DNA of 39,321 bases from the NCBI GenBank assembly GCA_038207585.1, contig JBBQZP010000031.1, forward strand, positions 1 to 39,321. Direction: 5' to 3'. The DNA is from JBBQZP01 sp038207585. GTDB lineage: Bacteria > Pseudomonadota > Alphaproteobacteria > Rhodobacterales > Rhodobacteraceae. Positions 31,373 to 39,321 of this stretch are shown piece by piece. A program made the translations under genes and the position numbers. Under the pieces are notes generated by a model, which saw nothing but the letters and a program-made list of their open reading frames with translations, was not told the DNA's origin and did no database searches. Every line of letters begins with the position of its first letter. Positions within the stretch are counted from its first letter, which is position 1.

Positions 31373-32257
31373 ATGCCCCTGCCCGTCCCTGCCGTCCAGA
31401 CCAATGGCCGCGCCATCCTTTTGATCCTTGGCGCCGTGCTGATTTTCACGGCGATGGACGCGCTGGCCAAATTTCTGGTCGGACACTACCCGACATGGCA
31501 GGTGATCTGGGCGCGCTATACCGGGCAATCGGTGCTGGTCGCGGTTTATCTGGGCCGCAACCTGCCGCGTCTGTTACACAGCAACCATCCCCGCCTGCAG
31601 CTTTTGCACTCGGTCTGTCAGTTCGGCGCGTCGGCGCTGTTTTTCACGTCACTGGGCTATATCGGGCTGGCCGAGGCGACGGCGATCACCGATCTGAACC
31701 CGGTGCTGATTACCTTGGGGGCTGCGGTGTTTCTGGGCGAGCGGCTGGGCCCACGTCGGATTTTCGGGGTCGTGGCGGCCCTTGTCGGCGCGCTGATCGT
31801 GATCCGTCCGGGCCTTGGCGTTTTCCAACCTGCAGCCCTTCTGCCGGTGGGATGTGCCGTCTGCTACGCCACTTATGCAATCGCCACCCGCCTTGTGGGC
31901 CGCAGTGAAGACGCGCGGACCTCGCTTTTCTACGCGGCCCTATTCGGCACAATTGTCACCAGCGCAGGCCTGCCCTTTGTCTGGCACCCCATCGCACCCC
32001 AGCATCTGCCCGGCTTCATCATCATCGGCGGGCTGGGGGCTGGCGCGCAGTTCCTGCTGATCCGCGCCTTCACGCTGGCAGAGGCATCGGTGATCGCACC
32101 CTTCGGCTATGTCGGGCTGATCTTTGCGACGCTCTGGGGGATCGTTTTGTTCGACACCTGGCCCGATCAGAGGACGGTGATCGGTGCGCTTGTGATCGTG
32201 GCGGCGGGTCTTTATGTCTGGCACCGAGAAACCCGCGCCGCCCGCACAGCCCCCTGA
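31373..32257 (+). CDS. EamA/DMT superfamily transporter (second copy)
   Basis: This 294-residue inner-membrane exporter has ten predicted helices in two EamA repeats. LIFTAMDALAKFLVGHYPTWQVIWARY opens the first repeat and closely parallels the corresponding stretch of the transporter at 16550. AQFLLIRAFTLAEASVIAPFGYVGLIFATLWGIVLFDTWPDQRTVIGALVIVAAGLYV is the conserved end of the second repeat. The start at MPLPVPAVQTNGRAILL is preferred because the longer frame lacks family similarity. The substrate is unknown. The acyltransferase gene follows directly, possibly overlapping its 3' end. Confidence 0.92.
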   Translation: MPLPVPAVQTNGRAILLILGAVLIFTAMDALAKFLVGHYPTWQVIWARYTGQSVLVAVYLGRNLPRLLHSNHPRLQLLHSVCQFGASALFFTSLGYIGLAEATAITDLNPVLITLGAAVFLGERLGPRRIFGVVAALVGALIVIRPGLGVFQPAALLPVGCAVCYATYAIATRLVGRSEDARTSLFYAALFGTIVTSAGLPFVWHPIAPQHLPGFIIIGGLGAGAQFLLIRAFTLAEASVIAPFGYVGLIFATLWGIVLFDTWPDQRTVIGALVIVAAGLYVWHRETRAARTAP

Positions 32258-32270
32258 CCCCCGAGCCGCA

Positions 32271-33140
32271 ATGAACGATACCCGCTTCAACCTTGGCCAC
32301 TGGCTGCAGGATCGCATGTTGCGCGGGCTGATCCGGGTGCTTTTGTGTTTGCCGTATGAGACGCGGGTGCCGCTGTGCGGGTGGATCATGTCGCGCCTGA
32401 TCGCACCTTTGGTCGGCTATCGCCGCCGCATCCGCGCCAATCTGGCCCGCGTCCTGCCCGACCTGCCCGAGGCGGATGTGCGCCGGATGCTGCTTTCGGT
32501 GCCCGACAATGTGGGCCGCACCATCATCGAGATGTATTCCGGTGCCGAATTCGTGGCCCGCGTCAGCAAGTCGGTCGCACATGGCCCCGGCCTTGCGGCG
32601 CTGGAACGGGCGCAGGCGGACGGGCGGCCTGTGATCTTTACCGGCGGACATTTCGGCAATTACGATGCCAGCCGGGCTAACATCATCTCGCGCGGGTACA
32701 AGGTCGGCGGGCTTTACCGCCCAATGAAGAACCGCTATTTCAACGCGCATTACGTCGCCGCGATCGAGGCTGTGGGTAAACCGCTGTTTCCGCGTGGTCG
32801 CGCGGGCCTTGGCGATATGGTGCGGTTTTTGCGCAAGGGCGGGATGCTGGGCATCCTGATCGACCAGCATATGAACGCGGGCGTGCCGCTGATGTTTTTC
32901 GGCCAGGCCGCGATGACCGCCCTTTCTGCCGCGGAACTTGCGCTGAAATACGACGCCATCCTGCTGCCGATCTATGCGATCCGCCTACCGAACGGGCTCG
33001 ATTTCGACATTCAACTTGAAGCGCCGATCCCACAGGGCACACCCGAGGCGATGACGCAGGCCGTCAACGACAGTCTGGAGGCGATGGTGCGGAAATATCC
33101 CGACCAGTGGTTCTGGATACACCGGCGCTGGAAGATCTGA
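32271..33140 (+). CDS. Lysophospholipid/lauroyl acyltransferase family protein (LpxL-like)
   Basis: This 289-residue membrane-associated acyltransferase has the HX4D-type fold. The family transfers acyl chains to lipid A precursors or other lipids. VIFTGGHFGNYDASR carries the catalytic HFGNYD (the HX4D form), followed by GGLYRPMKNRYFNAHY, FPRGRAGLGDMVRFLRKGGMLGILIDQHMNAGVPLMFFGQAA and the C-terminal YPDQWFWIHRRWK, all LpxL/HtrB blocks. The N-terminal hydrophobic segment (LRGLIRVLLCLPYETRVPL) anchors it to the inner membrane. An ATG at 32214, overlapping the transporter gene, would add 19 residues and has GGCGGG upstream, so the start is uncertain. LpxL versus LpxM specificity cannot be told. 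Confidence 0.88.
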   Translation: MNDTRFNLGHWLQDRMLRGLIRVLLCLPYETRVPLCGWIMSRLIAPLVGYRRRIRANLARVLPDLPEADVRRMLLSVPDNVGRTIIEMYSGAEFVARVSKSVAHGPGLAALERAQADGRPVIFTGGHFGNYDASRANIISRGYKVGGLYRPMKNRYFNAHYVAAIEAVGKPLFPRGRAGLGDMVRFLRKGGMLGILIDQHMNAGVPLMFFGQAAMTALSAAELALKYDAILLPIYAIRLPNGLDFDIQLEAPIPQGTPEAMTQAVNDSLEAMVRKYPDQWFWIHRRWKI

Positions 33141-33143
33141 ACG

Positions 33144-33854
33144 CTACCGCAGCGCCGCCGCCGCAACGATATCCGCCGGCCCCGCAAGCTGCAGGATCAC
33201 GACCATCGGCGCGTCGCCCTTTGCCTCGGCGGTCAGATCAAGCGGTGCATCGCCCGTCCAGTCACCCAGTTTCTGCCAGGAGGTGACGATGTTGCGATAG
33301 GTGATCTTGCGCCCTGCATTCTCGCCCCGCGTGATGTTGACGGTTTCTTCTGGAATATAGCGCACAAGCTGCACATCCATCGGCCCGACGCCGCCCGGAA
33401 CAGGCTCTGCGCTGATATGGACCCGACCGCCCTTGCGCACCAAGGTCAATTGCGTCGCCGCACCTCGCGCCAGATGCGCCGCAACCAGTTGCGCCACATC
33501 ATCGGGACGGTTGCCCTCGACCCGCTCTGACCCCTCAATAATCATCTGGGGGGTATAGATCGTGCGGCTGCCCTGCGCATAGGCATAGCTTTTCTGCCGT
33601 TCCGTGTGCGCCGGGTTGCCGAACACGTCTTTCCAGCCGATGTAATCCCAATAATCCACATGTAGCGCCAAGGGCACGACCCGCGTATCCTGCACCAGTT
33701 CTCCGAAATAGGCATCGGCGGGCGGGCAGGATGAACACCCCTGCGAGGTATAAAGCTCTACCACCACCACGGGTGTCGACACGTCTTGCGCCAAAGCCGC
33801 GCCGGAAATGCCAAGCCACAGGCCGCAAACGGCCCCTATCGCATGTCGTTTCAT
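33144..33854 (-). CDS. DUF1223 secreted thioredoxin-like protein
   Basis: This 236-residue protein has a signal peptide (MKRHAIGAVCGLWLGISGAALA) and the DUF1223 domain. That domain is related to thioredoxin by the block VVVELYTSQGCSSCPPADAYFGELV, where CSSC stands in the place of the redox motif. LHVDYWDYIGWKDVFGNPAHTERQKSYA, TPQMIIEGSERVEG and ITYRNIVTSWQKLGDW are standard family segments. It probably handles thiols in the periplasm, but no DUF1223 substrate is established. It is divergent from acnA, with 240 bp between starts. Confidence 0.92.
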   Translation of the reverse strand: MKRHAIGAVCGLWLGISGAALAQDVSTPVVVVELYTSQGCSSCPPADAYFGELVQDTRVVPLALHVDYWDYIGWKDVFGNPAHTERQKSYAYAQGSRTIYTPQMIIEGSERVEGNRPDDVAQLVAAHLARGAATQLTLVRKGGRVHISAEPVPGGVGPMDVQLVRYIPEETVNITRGENAGRKITYRNIVTSWQKLGDWTGDAPLDLTAEAKGDAPMVVILQLAGPADIVAAAALR

Positions 33855-33992
33855 CGCAATCCCGATCCCCGTCTGTTCTTGTCTTCTAACCCGTCGGGGT
33901 CGTCATACACCAATCAAGGTTTTGCGAGACAATGCTACAAGAATTCCACGCGCAATTGTGCGGTGCGGGGTGGAATACCGGGGCAATTTACT

Positions 33993-34008
33993 GTATACCA
34001 TTGCATAC
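33993..34008. promoter_or_regulatory. GTATAC/GCATAC direct repeat upstream of acnA
   Basis: GTATAC (33993-33998) and GCATAC (34003-34008) are spaced exactly 10 bases apart, about 90 bases upstream of the acnA start. The one-turn spacing fits an operator or part of a promoter. No regulator can be named from sequence. Confidence 0.3.
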
Positions 34009-34094
34009 GAAGCCCACCTGTCTTGCGTTGCGCTGCTGCGTCGGGCATCACAAGATCAACCGTCACACCGCACCCCCAACACCATGAGGCACGA

Positions 34095-36782
<2,688 letters not shown>

Positions 36783-36803
36783 CGCGTCCGTCCAAGACCA
36801 AGG

Positions 36804-36828
36804 GGCCGGACGAGACGTTCGTCCGGCC
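36804..36828 (+). terminator. Hairpin after acnA
   Basis: GGCCGGACGA (36804-36813) and TCGTCCGGCC (36819-36828) form a 10-bp perfect stem around GACGT. No T-run follows, so it may act with Rho or simply stabilise the acnA message. Confidence 0.65.
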
Positions 36829-36953
36829 ACAGCGCGTTCCGGGCGACGGACACCGGTCATCGCGCCGTTTCGAAAAGGCGCGCTCCCTTTATGTTCTTGT
36901 TAAGTTCCTGTCAGCTATGATCGTGCCAGACCCCAACTGACCCCGAGGCTGAC

Positions 36954-37100
36954 ATGCGTTTTGCTGCTTTGATTGATCAGGCCGATCTGCCCGTGCGCGC
37001 GCAGGCACGCACCCGGACCCTGCCCCTGCCAAACCTGCCCTGGCTTGAATCGCTGGCCTTCATGTCGATGGTGGCCCTGCTGTGCATGGCGGGCGCGTAA
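36954..37100 (+). CDS. Possible 48-residue single-helix membrane protein
   Basis: A short frame encodes a polar N-terminus (MRFAALIDQADLPVRAQARTR), then a proline-rich hinge and one hydrophobic helix (LESLAFMSMVALLCMAGA) ending at the stop. GAGG lies about 7 bases before the ATG. It occupies the gap between acnA and ccmG and ends two bases before the ccmG stop on the opposite strand. I recognise no family; it could be a small membrane protein or a chance frame. Confidence 0.4.
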   Translation: MRFAALIDQADLPVRAQARTRTLPLPNLPWLESLAFMSMVALLCMAGA

Positions 37101-37102
37101 GG

Positions 37103-37630
37103 CTACTGCGCCGCCTTGTCCATCGCCGGGCGCAGGGTGCGGTCAAGCTCCTGCTGGGTTATAGGCCCGGCAAAGCGCAGCACCACATTGCCTTTCCCGT
37201 CGATCACAAAGGTTTCCGGCACGCCGTAAAGACCCCAGTTCAGCCCCATCCGCCCGCCATCCGCGCCCATCGTCGCATAGGGAGAGCCGAGATCGCCCAG
37301 AAATTTCAGCGCATCTTCGGGGCGGTCCTTGTAGTTGATCCCGTGGATCGTAACTCCTTCGGCCTGTAGCGCCGTCAGCATCGGATGCTCTGCCCGGCAG
37401 GGCGCGCACCAACTGGCCCAGAAGTTTACCAGCTTCATTCCGGGCTGGCGCAGCAAGGCATCGGTGGTCAGGGGTGCATCCCCGAGTGCCACCACCTCGA
37501 TCGCGGGGGCCGCTTTTCCGGCAAAGGCCGAGGGCAGCCCTTCGGGATCATCGCGCTGCATGCCGACATAAAACGCCGTCGCCAGCGCCGCAAAGATGAT
37601 GGGTGGCAGGAACATCAAGACCTTAGCCAT
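37103..37630 (-). CDS. ccmG: Thiol:disulfide interchange protein CcmG (DsbE/HelX)
   Basis: CcmG keeps apocytochrome c cysteines reduced in the periplasm before haem attachment. The 175-residue protein has an N-terminal membrane anchor (about 5-24) and a thioredoxin fold with the WCAPC active site (C75, C78). The CcmG-specific insertion appears as VTIHGINYKDRPEDALKFLGDLGSPYA, and cis-proline GVPETFVIDGKG follows. The start at MAKVLMFLPPII lies 8 bases before the end of ccmD, so the two genes overlap. It is the last gene of the ccmABCDG operon in this window and matches helX of R. capsulatus by order. Confidence 0.95.
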   Translation of the reverse strand: MAKVLMFLPPIIFAALATAFYVGMQRDDPEGLPSAFAGKAAPAIEVVALGDAPLTTDALLRQPGMKLVNFWASWCAPCRAEHPMLTALQAEGVTIHGINYKDRPEDALKFLGDLGSPYATMGADGGRMGLNWGLYGVPETFVIDGKGNVVLRFAGPITQQELDRTLRPAMDKAAQ

Positions 37631-37784
37631 CGCTGCGGCCCTTCCGTGCTTCCACCGCCTCAAGGGCACGTCGCACCCGCGCCGACCGCCACAGCGTCAG
37701 CGCCACAAGGGCCACCAACAGCAGGATCGAAGCCCCGTAGGCCGACAGAACCACATTTTCATATTTCCCAAGGTCAGGTATCAC
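37623..37784 (-). CDS. ccmD: Haem exporter protein CcmD, GTG start
   Basis: CcmD is the small membrane subunit that helps release the CcmE-haem complex from CcmABC. The 53-residue protein has the family layout: a short N-terminus with LGKYENVVLSAYGASILLLVALVALTLWRSARVRRALEAVEARK, one membrane helix and a basic cytosolic tail. It starts with GTG at 37784-37782, overlapping the ccmC stop in GTGA, and ends within the first codons of ccmG. The overlaps on both sides imply strict co-translation. The GTG start hides it from ATG-only calling. Confidence 0.9.
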   Translation of the reverse strand: MIPDLGKYENVVLSAYGASILLLVALVALTLWRSARVRRALEAVEARKGRSDG

Positions 37785-38512
37785 GCCGCCATCCTTTCAC
37801 GGGCCAGAAGTGCCTGCATCCGGCGATTGCGAATCTCGGTCCGGGTGCGCAGCAGCACCAGCGTCACGAACAACAGGCCAAAGCCGCCGATGGCCGTCCA
37901 CAAAGGATAGGCGAACACATCCGCCACATTCTCTTTCGCATCCATCGACAGCGACGCGCCCTGATGGAGGCCCTGGCTCCAGAACAGCACCGCATACCGG
38001 CTCAGCACCGCGAAAACCGACCCCACGATGCACAAAACCGAGGTAAGGTCAGCGGCGGTGTCGGCATCGTCAATCGCCTCCCACAAGGCAATATATCCCA
38101 GATAAAACAGCCCCAGGATCAAAAATGACGTCAGCCGCGGGTCCCACGCCCACCAGGTGCCCCACATCGGCTGGCCCCAGATCGCGCCCGTAACCAACCC
38201 GATCAGCGTGAAGGTCAAACCCACCGGGGCCGCCGCCCGCGCCGACAGCGCCGACACATGATGCCGCCGGATCAGCCAGATCAACGAGGCGACCAGCATC
38301 ATGAACCACGCCGACACCGCCCAGAACGCGGCCGGAACATGCAGATAGATGATCTTGACGGTCGATCCCTGCTTGTAATCATCGGGCGTGAAGAAAAACC
38401 CCCAGATCAGCGCACCCACCAGCGTGAACAGCGCAAGGCCCGAGACCCACGGCAAAATTTTGCCAGAAGTCTCCATGAACCGTTTCGGGTTTGCATAATC
38501 CCAGATCGACAT
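37781..38512 (-). CDS. ccmC: Haem transporter/handling protein CcmC
   Basis: CcmC is the inner-membrane protein that presents haem to the chaperone CcmE. The 243-residue protein has six predicted helices. The periplasmic tryptophan-rich haem-handling motif is WGQPMWGTWWAWDPRLTSFLIL, and flanking histidines lie in YLHVPAAFW and LFWSQGLHQGASLS. ccmD overlaps its stop codon. 52 bp separate it from the ccmB stop upstream in the operon. Confidence 0.97.
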   Translation of the reverse strand: MSIWDYANPKRFMETSGKILPWVSGLALFTLVGALIWGFFFTPDDYKQGSTVKIIYLHVPAAFWAVSAWFMMLVASLIWLIRRHHVSALSARAAAPVGLTFTLIGLVTGAIWGQPMWGTWWAWDPRLTSFLILGLFYLGYIALWEAIDDADTAADLTSVLCIVGSVFAVLSRYAVLFWSQGLHQGASLSMDAKENVADVFAYPLWTAIGGFGLLFVTLVLLRTRTEIRNRRMQALLARERMAA

Positions 38513-38564
38513 GGCGTGTGGCTAAATCCTAAGGGGTTCAAGGGCAAGGGGTATCATATCCGGC

Positions 38565-39221
38565 TCACCGAAGGGTGACGCGGATTGCCGCAGCCGCGGC
38601 AAACGGTAACAGCGCCGCCGCACCTGCCGTTATGCCCGCCAGCAGCAGCAAAGGCGTTGCGGGATCAAGGCCCAAAGCCCCGCGCCGCACGACTTCTGCC
38701 CCGAAGATCAGCGTCGGCACATACATCGGCAGCACGATCAGGCTAAGAAGAAGCCCACCGCGCTTGATGCCAACCGTCAGCGCCGCACCGAACGCCCCGA
38801 TCACCGAAAGCGCCGGTGTTCCCAGCACCAGCGACGCCATCAGCCAGCCGTATCCCGCCAGCGGCAGGTTCATAAGCAGCGCCAGAACCGGCGACAACAG
38901 CGTCAGCGCCAGCCCCGTGACCAGCCAATGCGCAAGGGCCTTGACGGCCACCACGCCCTCCAGCGGAATGGGGGCCGTGGCCAGCAGGTCCAGCGATCCA
39001 TCCTCGAAATCGAGGGCAAAAATCCGGTCCAGCGACAAAAGGCAGGCCAGAAGTGCCGCCACCCACAGGATGCCCGGCGCAATCCGCGCCAAAGTCGCAG
39101 GGTCCGGGCCAACGCCCAGCGGCACCAGAACCGCCACCAGCAGAAAGAATGCAAGGCCAAGGCCAAAGCCCCCGCCCGACCGGAACGCAAGGCGCAGATC
39201 GCGAAGCAGCAGGGCGATCAT
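38565..39221 (-). CDS. ccmB: Haem exporter permease CcmB
   Basis: CcmB is the membrane subunit of the CcmAB ABC transporter, which with CcmC and CcmD drives release of holo-CcmE. The 218-residue protein has six predicted helices. Family segments are LLLRDLRLAFRSGGGFGLGLAFFLLVAVLVPLGVGP, LDRIFALDFEDGSLDLL and VLPMYVPTLIFGAEVV. The ATG overlaps the ccmA stop by four bases (ATGA), so the two subunits are translationally coupled. Confidence 0.97.
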   Translation of the reverse strand: MIALLLRDLRLAFRSGGGFGLGLAFFLLVAVLVPLGVGPDPATLARIAPGILWVAALLACLLSLDRIFALDFEDGSLDLLATAPIPLEGVVAVKALAHWLVTGLALTLLSPVLALLMNLPLAGYGWLMASLVLGTPALSVIGAFGAALTVGIKRGGLLLSLIVLPMYVPTLIFGAEVVRRGALGLDPATPLLLLAGITAGAAALLPFAAAAAIRVTLR

Positions 39222-39321
39222 CCGAACGCCTCGTCAAAGCCGGCAAGGCGCGGTGCGGCCCGGAACGGGCTCAGGTCCAGCACCCGCGCACCCTCAAGCC
39301 CAAGGTCGATATGGGTTGCCG
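39218..39321 (-). CDS. ccmA: CcmA, haem exporter ATPase (C-terminal end only)
   Basis: The window ends inside this gene. The visible last 33 residues begin ATHIDLGLEGARVLDL and end DEAFG. The ATHIDLG block is the usual C-terminal end of CcmA ABC ATPases, next to the switch histidine. The ATGA overlap with ccmB and the operon order confirm the assignment. The Walker motifs lie outside the window. Confidence 0.85.
   Translation of the reverse strand, partial: ATHIDLGLEGARVLDLSPFRAAPRLAGFDEAFG

Noticed and set aside
16550..32257. The two EamA transporters as a recent duplication
   Set aside because: They share superfamily blocks but differ in length and most residues, so they are old paralogues rather than a recent copy.

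Overview
The window looks like chromosomal DNA of a member of the Rhodobacterales (Rhodobacteraceae / Roseobacter group). It is GC-rich. It carries the head of a Rhodobacter-capsulatus-type gene transfer agent (GTA) cluster, the DMSP lyase gene dddP, and a cytochrome c maturation operon in the ccmABCDG (helABCDX) order. No name is assigned beyond that level.

Layout. Positions 1-3.2 kb (minus strand) hold the start of a GTA operon: a small gp1-like protein, the large terminase, and a portal gene broken by one in-frame TAA. From 3.3 to 10 kb (minus) lies a fatty-acid synthesis cluster, fabD-fabG-acpP-[arginase-family hydrolase-GNAT]-fabF-mltG. From 10.1 to 11.9 kb a cytochrome b561-YceI fusion converges on a stand-alone YceI gene. 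At 12.2-13.1 kb there is an unrecognised pair (secreted protein plus three-helix membrane protein), followed by a structured leader and rpsF-rpsR-rplI. A patch of lower GC content (about 14.9-16.1 kb) holds one unrecognised gene. Next come a small exported protein, an EamA transporter, trigger factor with tRNA-Leu(UAG) upstream, a small Hint-domain protein, and the bifunctional nnr gene. Then come glnB-glnA and two unrecognised genes that share a C-terminal module.

The second half carries a DUF3445 protein divergent from dddP, a lipoprotein translationally coupled to dddP, purB, two small secreted proteins sharing a two-cysteine motif, and an orphan fliG. A second EamA transporter and an LpxL-type acyltransferase follow. 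A DUF1223 protein is divergent from acnA. The window ends inside ccmA of the minus-strand ccmA-B-C-D-G operon. Two genes overlooked by simple ORF calling are included: ccmD (GTG start, nested between ccmC and ccmG) and a 55-residue secreted protein at 29868.

Notable non-coding structure includes an interspersed repeat built around TTTTTGCAAAAA. Two of its copies are identical over 40 bp, and inverted copies lie elsewhere. There are also twin 20-bp palindromes after nnr, and an rpsF leader with mutually exclusive pairings. A terminator-like hairpin sits just in front of GTA gene 1. The genes most likely to reward follow-up are the broken portal, dddP and its partners, the tandem genes after glnA, and the 12.2-13.1 kb pair.
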